From contig JAGLPW010000057.1 of the NCBI GenBank assembly GCA_023137125.1, positions 1-51,554 of the forward strand: 51,554 nt of DNA, written 5' to 3'. This document shows positions 44,501 through 51,554 of this stretch, one piece after another. The notes under the pieces are model-generated. The model ran no database searches and was not told the origin of the DNA. It worked only from the letters and a program-made list of their open reading frames with translations. The position numbers were made by a program, and so were the translations under genes. Position 1 is the stretch's first letter; each line of letters begins with the position of its first letter. The DNA comes from Candidatus Cloacimonadota bacterium. Its GTDB lineage: Bacteria > Cloacimonadota > Cloacimonadia > Cloacimonadales > TCS61.

Positions 44501-44754
44501 ATTTCTTCAATAAAGATCATTGGGATAAAGTTTTCAATGAATATACAATATTCGATAAATACGGCAAAGAATCCCGCATTGACCGGTTATTGATAAACAC
44601 AAAAGATAAAAAAATACTTATTTTAGATTATAAGACCGGCAGCTATTATGAGCAAGAGCAACTTGACAGATATAAAGAAATAATTGAGAAGTTGCCAATA
44701 GTTGAAAGAGATAATTATAGAGTGGAAACAGAGTTTTTGGAAGTGGAGGTGTAA
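41518..44754 (+). CDS. AddA/RecB-like UvrD helicase-nuclease
   Basis: This 1078-residue protein has SF1A helicase motifs in order: RASAGTGKTYRLS (Walker A), VITFTRKATAEIRERI (Ia), LIDEFQDTSILQW (Walker B), VVGDEKQAIYGWRGGE (III), TSYRSKP (IV), LLTIHKSKGLQFETVFS (V) and NIYVALTRAKNNLFF (VI). A C-terminal RecB-family nuclease has ESRIDRLLIN and ILDYKTGSYY. It unwinds and degrades DNA from double-strand ends before RecA loading. It is coupled to the AddB-like gene by an ATGA overlap. The repair function complements the SOS operon upstream. Confidence 0.93.
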   Translation: MKPLMIRASAGTGKTYRLSLEFINLLLKYRIDFEEILVITFTRKATAEIRERIFEHLNNIVNNTKEGKEIIRSLQKDINPDLQFNSEDIEFLKNTYKKMLTNKSNVSVSTIDSFINAVFSGVIAPYHNFVDFKLDNNINDEYLPEIFEYILKDDKLDYYKNIFLNAKQRNLESFDQFIKDIINYRWLFEFIDQSKYSGFDIEEVTQNCLNQYTSQLKQFLFSLQDAIASYLVTKQADLQQLLQKDHFEILDKITNINTININEIADEFYKILAEPEFISENYDLLLSNKNIWNGTRIRKLELKSEFEKVQHHLANYLYYEKALIEELNIISLAGEILKIYDEIKFRDRIFTHSDISYYTFRYLYDKELSIIENNNVLNIFYEQLSYNTRFILIDEFQDTSILQWSIFQPLITETLSGFGQKDYGGLIVVGDEKQAIYGWRGGERKLLTDFPQLLGIGILQDSLTTSYRSKPILINWINNLFGSEHLTFDEAWEYSEIMSAKEKDGFVQVSFRNLAELDGIQKKQDLNLVYTEFVNETLTHLIKDEKINQSNTAILMRKNKEIEMMASILDEKGIDYLLESSGSLFEHKAIKPILHILRFLVYEDPIELVKILRSDFVLMHPKKMKSILNLYKTAEDIDTFFQLTSEEHSLSVLQNIRNKKRSILNIIKTILEEFNITKLFSTEIELKNIHRFMEVAIEFENNDQKHKIDLSGFLSYCRSLGEKDEYSQLGQTVSDSIKLLTIHKSKGLQFETVFSFMNIPKNPGQHNLGLKLYYDFEDDFHSLKDHALTYNFDKIIKKSDKQLLIDVVDKRNNGEELNNIYVALTRAKNNLFFFITYDKKGDLEKFVSSIKDDSSVPKNIAKVVYNEFLEDMKQLSQVHQIIEFGTITIDQPETEKVSLKNAASFSKHLKFLNWDEIAEREPENIHLLKTEILDNQSIQIGNIVHEYLSYIDYDNPKIRQTAFEKTLSKYGSLFHRDSISEIVLKVNQFINENSNFFNKDHWDKVFNEYTIFDKYGKESRIDRLLINTKDKKILILDYKTGSYYEQEQLDRYKEIIEKLPIVERDNYRVETEFLEVEV

Positions 44755-44766
44755 CCCCATCCCCAA

Positions 44767-44793
44767 CCCTTCCCCTTAAACTAATGGGAAGGG
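44767..44793. repeat. C-rich inverted repeat after the helicase gene
   Basis: CCCTTCCC (44767-44774) pairs with GGGAAGGG (44786-44793) around an 11-base loop. The flanking C-rich tract begins at 44756. There is no T-tract on either strand. It could fold in the 3' end of the helicase mRNA. Confidence 0.7.
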
Positions 44794-44804
44794 AGCGAAA
44801 AATC

Positions 44805-44851
44805 TGTCTTTCTGAGAATGATCTTACAAAGGCATTCGACGAAGAATCTCA
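44805..44851 (+). repeat. Dispersed palindromic repeat, copy B
   Basis: This copy matches 36371-36417 at 44 of 47 bases. The outer ends pair: TCTGAGA (44811-44817) with TCTCAGA (44847-44853), and AAATCTG (44800-44806) with CAGATTT (44850-44856), giving two alternative foldings. It is noncoding here, which argues that the frame through copy A is fortuitous. Confidence 0.85.
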
Positions 44852-44870
44852 GATTTATTAATTCTCGTTA

Positions 44871-44919
44871 CGAAGTTAAACTTCGCTTTCAATTATGTTC
44901 ACAAGTTCAACTTGTGAAC
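44871..44919. repeat. Two adjacent hairpins before glmM
   Basis: CGAAGT-TAA-ACTTCG lies in 44871-44886. A perfect 11-bp palindrome with a single-base centre follows (44897-44907 with 44909-44919). The gap 44755-44972 thus consists largely of repeats, with the glmM ribosome site AGGAGA at 44961-44966. Confidence 0.75.
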
Positions 44920-44972
44920 AGGAATGAAATGCTGGATCGGATGAAGTAGAATAAAAAACAGGAGAAATAAAT

Positions 44973-46316
44973 ATGAGTAAATTAATGGTGAGTGTCTCAG
45001 GAATACGAGGAATTTATGGCGAAAGCTTAACAGCTGAGATCGCAATGAAATATGCTGCACATTTTGGCATATTCTCAGGTCGAGGAAAAATTGTAGTTGG
45101 TAGAGATTCACGTACAACCGGACCAGCAATGTTCAATGCAGTTACTTCTGGTTTGATGTCAGTTGGGTGCGATGTTGTTGATATTGGTGTTGTTTCTACG
45201 CCAACCGTCTTACTTGCAGTGGAAGAAAGTGATGCGATGGGTGGAATTTCCATCACTGCGTCACACAATTCAGCTGAATGGAACGCTATGAAATTCGTAG
45301 CAGAAAACGGTATGTTCCTCTTCCCGGAAAATGCATCAGCCTTAGTTTCATCTTTCGATAACAAGGTTGATTATATTTGTTGGGACAAAATTGGAAAATT
45401 AACTCAAGACGATAATGCAATCGAACGACATATTAATAAAATCATGAATATTTCATATCTGAATCTTAATGAGATCAAAGCAAAGAAATTTAAGGTTGTT
45501 ATCGATTCAGTGAATGGAGCCGGTGGTCTGATCTCACCACAATTACTTAAGGATCTTGGATGTGAGGTGATTGAAATAAACAGTGAACCAACAGGCATTT
45601 TTGCACACACACCTGAGCCGCTAAATAAAAACCTGAAGCAATTAGAAGAAGCAGTTAAGGAACATAAAGCTGATGTTGGTTTTGCTACCGACCCAGACGT
45701 AGACAGACTGGCAATTGTAGATGAAAATGGAAATTGCATTGGAGAAGAATTTTCTCTTTTACTTTCTGAGAAATTCATCCTTTCTAAAGTTAAAGGAGAC
45801 ATTGTAACTAATCTTTCATCTTCTATGGCTTCGGAAGATATTGCTGCATATTTTGGTGTGAAAGTGCATCGAACTAAAGTTGGTGAAATCAATGTTGGTA
45901 AGAAAATGATGGAAATAAATAGTCCTGTCGGTGGAGAGGGGAATGGTGGAGTTATCTGCCCGGAAGTCCATTTTACAAGAGATGCTCCAGCTGGGATGGC
46001 TGTGATCCTGGGTTATTTAGCAGAAAGCGGAAAAACCGTTTCTGAACTTGCTGATCAGATTCCAAAATACTACTTTGCCAAAAATAAAATTAAAGTTGAT
46101 CCCTCATTACTTGATGCGATTATGCAGAAAGTTCCGGATATCTTCTCGGACTACAAGCTTGATACAACTGATGGTATTAAAATCCTGGGAGATAAATTTT
46201 GGATCCATATTCGTAAAAGTGGAACTGAACCGATCATTCGTGTTTATGTGGAAAGTGAAACTACCGAGAGATCAGAGACGATTTGTAAAGAGACGATTGA
46301 GAAGTTGGTGGGATGA
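44973..46316 (+). CDS. glmM: Phosphoglucosamine mutase / phosphohexomutase
   Basis: This 447-residue protein has normal GlmM length. Motifs are SVSGIRGIYGESL, VGRDSRTTG, the phosphoserine loop GISITASHNSAEWNAMKF, the metal loop DPDVDRLAIVDENG, the sugar-binding GEGNGGVICPEVHFTRDA, and the phosphate site RKSGTEPIIRVYVE. GlmM converts glucosamine-6-phosphate to the 1-phosphate for UDP-GlcNAc synthesis, feeding peptidoglycan and LPS. The TASHNxxxWN form and EGNGG loop resemble Bacteroidetes-type GlmM; a phosphomannomutase activity cannot be excluded. Confidence 0.85.
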   Translation: MSKLMVSVSGIRGIYGESLTAEIAMKYAAHFGIFSGRGKIVVGRDSRTTGPAMFNAVTSGLMSVGCDVVDIGVVSTPTVLLAVEESDAMGGISITASHNSAEWNAMKFVAENGMFLFPENASALVSSFDNKVDYICWDKIGKLTQDDNAIERHINKIMNISYLNLNEIKAKKFKVVIDSVNGAGGLISPQLLKDLGCEVIEINSEPTGIFAHTPEPLNKNLKQLEEAVKEHKADVGFATDPDVDRLAIVDENGNCIGEEFSLLLSEKFILSKVKGDIVTNLSSSMASEDIAAYFGVKVHRTKVGEINVGKKMMEINSPVGGEGNGGVICPEVHFTRDAPAGMAVILGYLAESGKTVSELADQIPKYYFAKNKIKVDPSLLDAIMQKVPDIFSDYKLDTTDGIKILGDKFWIHIRKSGTEPIIRVYVESETTERSETICKETIEKLVG

Positions 46317-46382
46317 AAGAAATAGCAACGAACAAAAACGAACAAGACAAACAAAAAAGGGAGTGAATTGGTGGGATAAAAT

Positions 46383-46604
46383 CCCCTCTTGAGAGGGGTG
46401 CGGCTTTAGCCGTGGGGTGTGTAACCTTACCCCTGCTGCTTGCACCGCCATAGTTTTACGAAGGTGTGTCCCTCTCCTGCTCCTTTGTTACAGGCGAGGG
46501 AACATAAGAAAAGCAAGAAGATTTTCTTCTCGTTCCCAAAGCCCTCTTTGGGAACGCAATGAAGAAGCAAAATCCCAGTTTTGCAAAAGCGAGCAAGCTG
46601 CTCG
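46383..46604. repeat. Repeat-filled intergenic region with four hairpins
   Basis: The 313-base gap 46317-46629 has no credible gene. It contains CCCCTCT-TG-AGAGGGG (46383-46398), CGGCT-TT-AGCCG (46401-46412), an 11-bp perfect stem with CCCT loop (46531-46541 with 46546-46556) and CGAGCA-AGC-TGCTCG (46590-46604). Local composition is richer in G+C than the flanking genes. The first two hairpins could end glmM transcription, but no T-tract follows. Confidence 0.75.
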
Positions 46605-46629
46605 TTTTACATAAACCATAGGAGCATGC

Positions 46630-47175
46630 ATGAACGATAAAGGAATAAATAATCTCAGCATACAAACCAGAGTAGATGAGTTGAATGATTTTGCTCTTTT
46701 ACACCAAAATTTCGGTAATCTGGCATTCAGAGCTATCCAGAAAAACAACTTCTATTCAGGTTTTGCAATTGGAATGGAAAGATTAACGAAACTCATTAAG
46801 AAAAATAAATTCAACATTACAGGATTCCGTAGTAACCCAATAGAAGGAGTTCGTGAATTCTTGCATGGTTACTTTGTTGACCGTGGTGGAAATATGCCGG
46901 ACATTTGGGTAGAGGGCAACACTGTATTCCTGGAAACGAAAATATGTGTAAACTGCCTGACCATTGAAGCAGAAAAACTGGCAGCACAATGTCATGAAGA
47001 TGTATGTGCTATCTATTGCCGCACTTTTGCTAAAGGGATTGTTTCAGTTCTGGAAGATTTCTTTCCAGAGATCGTAATCAATTTCTATAATGTAAGTTCA
47101 CGACGAGATGGCAAAGAGAGTGACTGCCGAGAAGCATTTCAGATCCTCTCACCTCTTCGTACAGAGAATCCGTAA
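46630..47175 (+). CDS. Unrecognised cysteine-containing protein, possibly V4R-like
   Basis: This 181-residue soluble protein has no membrane segment. The C-terminal half has a spaced cysteine pattern (ICVNCLTIEAEKLAAQC, EDVCAIYCRTFAKG, ESDCREAFQI). The layout, an alpha/beta domain ending with a charged strand containing a Cys, recalls V4R-like or thiazoline-carboxylate-hydrolase-like small domains, but no single motif proves it. GGAG at 46621-46624 supports ATG 46630. The metallophosphoesterase gene follows after 24 bases. I would annotate it as hypothetical. Confidence 0.6.
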   Translation: MNDKGINNLSIQTRVDELNDFALLHQNFGNLAFRAIQKNNFYSGFAIGMERLTKLIKKNKFNITGFRSNPIEGVREFLHGYFVDRGGNMPDIWVEGNTVFLETKICVNCLTIEAEKLAAQCHEDVCAIYCRTFAKGIVSVLEDFFPEIVINFYNVSSRRDGKESDCREAFQILSPLRTENP

Positions 47176-47199
47176 CATTTTTTAAAATGAGGATACTTC

Positions 47200-48255
47200 A
47201 TGAGTGATCAAAGAAGAAATAAGCATCAAACAAAAATCAAAATAAATATATTTAACAAATTTCTATTTTTCGCTGTATTATTTTTATTAATAATCGCCTG
47301 TTTTATAAAAATTCATTCTATAATTTCATTTCCTAAAATAGATAAGTGGAACTACCAGCAACTGCAAAAAATTGATAAAACAAAAAATGAATTTGAATTT
47401 ATAGTATTCGGTGACAATAAAAATTCTGTAACAACATTTGAAAATTTAATGAAAAAAGCTAATGATGATGAAGCATTATTTGCAATCGCTCTAGGAGATT
47501 TAGTTTATGATGGAGAAAAAGAAAAATTCAGATTCTTTATTAATCAAATAAAAGACTTCAATAAGCCACTGTTAACCGCTATTGGCAATCATGAGATCAC
47601 AGATCTGGGTAGAGCAAATTATTATGAACTTTTTGGAAAATTCTACTATTCTTTTGCAACTGCTAACAGCTATTTTATCATTTTGGATAATGCTAATGAA
47701 ACTAATCTTGATGCATGGCAATTGGACTGGTTAGAAAATGAGCTACAGATAAGTCAAAATTATAAATATCGTTTTGTTTTTATGCACGTACCTCTTTATG
47801 ATCCGCAAGATAGTAGAACCATAATAGATCATTGTTTGAAAGATCCTATATTTGCTAATAAGTTAAATAATCTTTTTGATATTAATAATGTAACTATGCT
47901 TTTTTGCTCTCATATACATGGATATTATAGCGGTATCTGGGGAAAAACTCCATACATCATTACCGGTGGAGCAGGTGCCGAGCTGCATGGATCTGATCCT
48001 CAACATCATTTTTACCATTTTATTAAAGCAAATGTATCTGATAATGATGTTAAATACGAAGTTGTTACAATTAGAAGTCCTAAATTTGAATTTATACATA
48101 GATTAATTCATATTGCAAGAATATATATTTATGCTTTTTTTGCCATTAAGTTTTGGGATTCAATAATAATACTTACTTTAATTTATTTAGTATTTTATAT
48201 TATTTTCATAAAAAAAGAATGGCTTATTCTGAACTTTAGAAAGAAAAGGAAATAG
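47200..48255 (+). CDS. Membrane-anchored calcineurin-like metallophosphoesterase
   Basis: This 351-residue protein has an N-terminal membrane helix (about 22-43), a phosphoesterase domain, and a C-terminal membrane helix (about 315-335). Metal-ligand motifs are FGDNKN (variant of the D-x-H motif, with Asn in place of His), ALGDLVYDG (GD), AIGNHEI (GNHE), VFMHVPLY (H) and FCSHIHGYYSG (GHxH variant). The active site faces the periplasm if the first helix is a signal anchor. The substrate is unknown. Nothing beyond it to 48324 is recognisable, and no terminator is visible. Confidence 0.85.
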   Translation: MSDQRRNKHQTKIKINIFNKFLFFAVLFLLIIACFIKIHSIISFPKIDKWNYQQLQKIDKTKNEFEFIVFGDNKNSVTTFENLMKKANDDEALFAIALGDLVYDGEKEKFRFFINQIKDFNKPLLTAIGNHEITDLGRANYYELFGKFYYSFATANSYFIILDNANETNLDAWQLDWLENELQISQNYKYRFVFMHVPLYDPQDSRTIIDHCLKDPIFANKLNNLFDINNVTMLFCSHIHGYYSGIWGKTPYIITGGAGAELHGSDPQHHFYHFIKANVSDNDVKYEVVTIRSPKFEFIHRLIHIARIYIYAFFAIKFWDSIIILTLIYLVFYIIFIKKEWLILNFRKKRK

Positions 48256-48324
48256 AATACTAATCAATCTTTACGATGCTACTTGAACTACCTTAGTTAA
48301 TAATGAAGCGAACGCAAGGTTAAG

Positions 48325-51300
48325 CTAAAAATCCGGAGTTAAACTTATATAATATGCCGGTTTACTAAAATTCTCAAGATCGGTATTCCAGGCAATATCA
48401 AATTTTAACACAAAATAACCCAAGTTCAATCTGGGACCAAATCCTATTGCCAGTTTCAGGTCTTCTAATTTTCCATTATCTGTTAATTTAAGCTCTTCAT
48501 TTTCATCCCAAATACTTCCGGCATCAACAAAAGCGCTACCGCGTATCTGATAGAAATAAAGTGGTAAAGGAAATGACATTTGCAGGTTATCGATGAACGG
48601 ATATCTAAGTTCGGCAGAAAACAAGAATTTATTACTTCCTATATAATCTTCGCTCAAACCACGCACACCATTGTAATAATCCATTGAGAATTTCTGGTTA
48701 GTATCTCCTTGTATTGTACCTCCGCTAAATCTAAAAGCAAAAGCATATTTCTTTGCAAAGAAAAAATATTTCCTTAAATCAGTATAAACAATCGTATAAT
48801 CTTCTTCTGTAGAAAAACTGTGATTCAAAAGAAGTGCTTTACGTGAACCTGAAACAGGTCCAACACTTCCGTAGATGGCATTATCATGAACCAATGTAAG
48901 CTGAGGTGAGTAAATATATTCTGTTTCTTCTGTTTCCAAACCATAATATTCAGCGAATTCTGGTCTCAGATATTCTATTATCCAGTCATTTCCATCCCAC
49001 CAATCACGCTTAATAATTTTAGAGGATATAATATTTTCAAAATCGAGTCTCCAAAATTTATTGAATGGATAACGTAGAATGGAGTATACACCAAAATGAT
49101 ATTCTCGTTCCCGCATGAAATCATCTCCATTATAGAAATTTGTCCAATATACCCATTCATCACTCAGATAAAATCCACCATAACCATGATCTATCCGTTT
49201 TTTCAAATTCATATAAGTTAGCACAACATCAGAAGCGCTTAAGTCTCCTGTAATTCCCAACTGAACTCCAATTGCATGATTCCCCATTAGATCGGAGAGA
49301 CCAAACTGCAATTGGGCGTATGTCCCACTGGAAGGGGAATAAGCAGCTCCACCCCAAAGGTAATCCAGCGCAAATTTTGGTTTGTATGCAGAGCTCAATG
49401 GTTCATTCGGTTCTGTGGGTTTCTTATCCAGATCTAAATTATAAGCTTTATTCAAACTATCTATATGCGTAAAATTCCCAATATCTATCTTTGTTACCTT
49501 ATGGGAATATTCGGGTAATTCCTTTTTGAACTTCTTTTCCTGCTTACCAAAAACATTATATCTATCTAACCTGAATCTCTCATAGAAATCATCCACGAAT
49601 TTAAATTCAACCGGTTTGGAATACTCAGAATATTCTAAATTATCAAGTGGATTGGATAGAGAATATATATCCCAACCACCATTGAAAAAAGCAGAGAATA
49701 TAAGTTCATTATTATCTATAGAAATATCCGGTGCAAATATCCCTCCGTGAACATTAGTTATTTTAGCTCTCATACCACTCGCAATTTCAATTACATCGCA
49801 ATTCGAAGTGGTCTTGCTTTCACTTACAAATATAATGCTCTCACCTGTCTTATCCCAAATTGGAAAACTGTTTTTTTGCGGATCGTGCGTTACTCTATAG
49901 AACTTGTCCTCATTTAAATCATAATAAAAAACATCGGAAGTAAGTTTACTGAAGATCTGCTCTGCATAAGCATCTTCATTGAATGTTCTTTCTGAAGTAA
50001 AAGTAATTTTGGAATCATCCGGTGACCAATGCGGCTGGCTGTCAAAATACTGATCATCAGTGATCGCAGTAATTTCTTCAGTGACAAGATCATAAATGTA
50101 AATATCGGATTTCAAATTTTTCTGCCCGGCAAATACAATTTTATTCCCATCGTTAGAAATATCGATCTCGAAGATCGCATCAAATTCCGGAAATTCTAAT
50201 TCCTGAGATGCTTTTCCAGTTTCATTATCCACTATATAGATCTTATCTGCGAATGAAGTTTTAGAAACAAAAGCAAATTTATTCCCATCCGGTAACCATG
50301 CTAAATTATTTTGTAAGTAATGAAATTCCTCATAATCCCCGGTAGATTCACCGCTTAAGATCTTTTTATTCTTACTCAGTCCCAGAATTGATCCCTTCCA
50401 AATATCAGTTTTGAGATTTCTATTTGAAAAATAAATATAGCTGTTTCCATCGGGAGAAAATCTGGGAGCATAATTAAGTGACGATCCATCTTTACTATGA
50501 TCTGTTATTCTGGAAAACACTTCATGAGGAATATCATATTCGGCAAATTGAGGATAATACTTTCTTTTAAGAAAATTCTTCCATCGCAGTTGTATCTGTT
50601 CAAAATCTTTCCCAAAGACCTTCTTAAAGGCAATATCAGTATTTCTATTAAATCGGATCGCATAGAATAATTCCATAACCTTATTCCGGTCATATTCTTC
50701 TTCAATAAAAACCAGAAAAGATTCTCCTAATCTATATGCGTAATACCCACCTATCATACCCAAATTTCCAATTCTGTCGTTTAGCAGCAGATCTATCACG
50801 AACATATTATTGAAAACAGATTCACCGTGAACAGCTTCAAATTCCGGCAAGCCCTCCTGGAACCAGAATGGCAGGTTATTCATCGTGAGTAACCTGCTTC
50901 TATTATTATTCATTTCATTAACATAAGCATGCGTAAGCTCATGCGTAAGGACTTCTTCCATTTTTTTGTAATCACCATCGAATGGAACTGCAACCTTATT
51001 ATGAGCAGTTTCTGTAAAACCGCCAACACCTTCACCCAGCAGAGCACCAATAACATTTGTAGCTTCAAAATCATCGTGTGATTTATATAATATTACAGGG
51101 ATCCTGTTCATAATAGGACGTTGAAAATCTTTTTTCAACTGATAATATGCTTCCTCTGCTATAAGAACCGCAAGTTTACCAAACTCTTTATTTTGGCTCG
51201 GGTAATAAATATCAAAATGAAGAGATTCTATCTTTTCCCATTCCATCTTGGAATTTTGGATTTTATTCTTACCAAAACTGTATGCAAAGAGTTGAAAGGA

Positions 51301-51339
51301 AACAAGTATCAGTAAAATAATAATTACGAATTTTCTCAT
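48325..51339 (-). CDS. Peptidase-MA / TolB-like propeller / outer-membrane barrel fusion protein
   Basis: This 1004-residue protein has a signal peptide (1-19). A gluzincin-type peptidase domain follows, with HELTH at 133-137 and the downstream WFQEGLPEFE glutamate (about 162). WD40/PD40-like repeats (about 285-600) show recurring FSPDGNSYIYFSN, LPDGNKFAFVS and SPDDSKITFTS. From about 690 to the end, aromatic-rich amphipathic strands and a terminal ISLTPDF resemble a BamA/surface-antigen barrel. It would place a propeller and peptidase at the inner side of the outer membrane. AGGAGA precedes ATG 51339. It is 8 bases downstream of the MlaD-like gene. Confidence 0.85.
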   Translation of the reverse strand: MRKFVIIILLILVSFQLFAYSFGKNKIQNSKMEWEKIESLHFDIYYPSQNKEFGKLAVLIAEEAYYQLKKDFQRPIMNRIPVILYKSHDDFEATNVIGALLGEGVGGFTETAHNKVAVPFDGDYKKMEEVLTHELTHAYVNEMNNNRSRLLTMNNLPFWFQEGLPEFEAVHGESVFNNMFVIDLLLNDRIGNLGMIGGYYAYRLGESFLVFIEEEYDRNKVMELFYAIRFNRNTDIAFKKVFGKDFEQIQLRWKNFLKRKYYPQFAEYDIPHEVFSRITDHSKDGSSLNYAPRFSPDGNSYIYFSNRNLKTDIWKGSILGLSKNKKILSGESTGDYEEFHYLQNNLAWLPDGNKFAFVSKTSFADKIYIVDNETGKASQELEFPEFDAIFEIDISNDGNKIVFAGQKNLKSDIYIYDLVTEEITAITDDQYFDSQPHWSPDDSKITFTSERTFNEDAYAEQIFSKLTSDVFYYDLNEDKFYRVTHDPQKNSFPIWDKTGESIIFVSESKTTSNCDVIEIASGMRAKITNVHGGIFAPDISIDNNELIFSAFFNGGWDIYSLSNPLDNLEYSEYSKPVEFKFVDDFYERFRLDRYNVFGKQEKKFKKELPEYSHKVTKIDIGNFTHIDSLNKAYNLDLDKKPTEPNEPLSSAYKPKFALDYLWGGAAYSPSSGTYAQLQFGLSDLMGNHAIGVQLGITGDLSASDVVLTYMNLKKRIDHGYGGFYLSDEWVYWTNFYNGDDFMREREYHFGVYSILRYPFNKFWRLDFENIISSKIIKRDWWDGNDWIIEYLRPEFAEYYGLETEETEYIYSPQLTLVHDNAIYGSVGPVSGSRKALLLNHSFSTEEDYTIVYTDLRKYFFFAKKYAFAFRFSGGTIQGDTNQKFSMDYYNGVRGLSEDYIGSNKFLFSAELRYPFIDNLQMSFPLPLYFYQIRGSAFVDAGSIWDENEELKLTDNGKLEDLKLAIGFGPRLNLGYFVLKFDIAWNTDLENFSKPAYYISLTPDF

Positions 51340-51347
51340 TTATTCTC

Positions 51348-51554
51348 CTAAAGGATCTTTATGTTGAAATATCTCTTGGGATTATCTTTAATATCTTTGA
51401 GTAAGGAATCCAATCTGGCTGATGAGCGCATCAAATTTTCGTATAAAACATCTTCGGTCATGAGTTTATTAATACTGCTTTTCTCACTTTGCATTTTCTC
51501 GGTAATATTGCGAATACTTTTAGATGTTTCTTTTATATCATCCAAAGTTGAATT
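51348..51554 (-). CDS. C-terminal fragment of an MlaD/MCE-like protein (runs off the window)
   Basis: Only the last 68 or so codons are inside the window, and the reading frame stays open to the window edge, so the start is outside. The visible part is a coiled coil (ETSKSIRNITEKMQSEKSSI) ending LLKDIKDNPKRYFNIKIL, the typical tail of bacterial MlaD-family proteins in the FCB group. These take part in lipid transport between membranes. It lies 8 bases upstream of the barrel fusion gene, suggesting an envelope-related operon. The TTG at 51545 is not taken as its start. Confidence 0.75.
   Translation of the reverse strand, partial: NSTLDDIKETSKSIRNITEKMQSEKSSINKLMTEDVLYENLMRSSARLDSLLKDIKDNPKRYFNIKIL

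Noticed and set aside
45404-45892. 162-residue minus-strand ORF opposite glmM
   Set aside because: Shadow of glmM; no family signal.
46417-46748. Short ORFs on both strands in the gap after glmM
   Set aside because: They run through palindromic repeats, lack ribosome sites and show no protein family signal.

Overview
The window is AT-rich bacterial chromosome. The gene content points to a Gram-negative member of the FCB group, and Cloacimonadota or a relative is my best guess. The pointers are a secretin, an MlaD-like protein, an outer-membrane barrel fusion, a GlmM with the TASHN...WN form seen in Bacteroidetes-like enzymes, and pilins starting MG followed directly by the hydrophobic helix. 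The phylum is inferred from gene style, not measured.

Layout: 1-4119 holds tRNA-Val, a YibQ-type deacetylase and uppP-holA-era. 4226-4508 is a tRNA cluster (Ser-UGA, Ser-GCU, Gln-UUG) with its own terminator. 4641-10082 is a three-gene signalling operon: hybrid kinase, membrane sensor kinase and NtrC-family activator. 10079-16667, minus strand, is a surface-glycan operon (GtrA, flavin oxidoreductase, LtaS-like sulfatase, two GT87 enzymes). It contains a decayed second copy of the oxidoreductase 3' end at 12491-12702.

16926-31005 is a type IV-pilus-like system in two operons. The first starts at a consensus sigma-54 promoter and encodes a major pilin-like protein, PilC, PilB, four pilin-like or minor subunits, a histidine-kinase-like protein lacking the ATP-binding domain, and a response regulator with a cyclic-nucleotide-binding-like output. 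The second encodes PilT, a PilM-PilN-TPR fusion, a PilO-PilP-like fusion and a short secretin. None of the pilin-like proteins has a canonical G/FTxxE prepilin motif, and no prepilin peptidase lies in the window. This is the most unusual system here.

31053-32591 (minus) carries threonine aldolase and a DUF5684 membrane protein. 32733-36314 is an SOS-type cassette, umuD-umuC-dinB-SRAP peptidase, behind an inverted-repeat operator candidate. 36580-44754 holds a membrane protein, a cysteine-rich 4Fe-4S protein, a DUF554 protein and an AddB/AddA-like helicase-nuclease pair. 44973-48255 holds glmM, an unrecognised cysteine-containing protein and a metallophosphoesterase. 48325-51339 (minus) is a peptidase/beta-propeller/barrel fusion downstream of a truncated MlaD-like gene. 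Gaps between 36315 and 46629 contain short dispersed palindromic repeats.

The NtrC-family regulator and the sigma-54 promoter of the pilin operon suggest a PilS/PilR-like circuit within the window. That link is inference.
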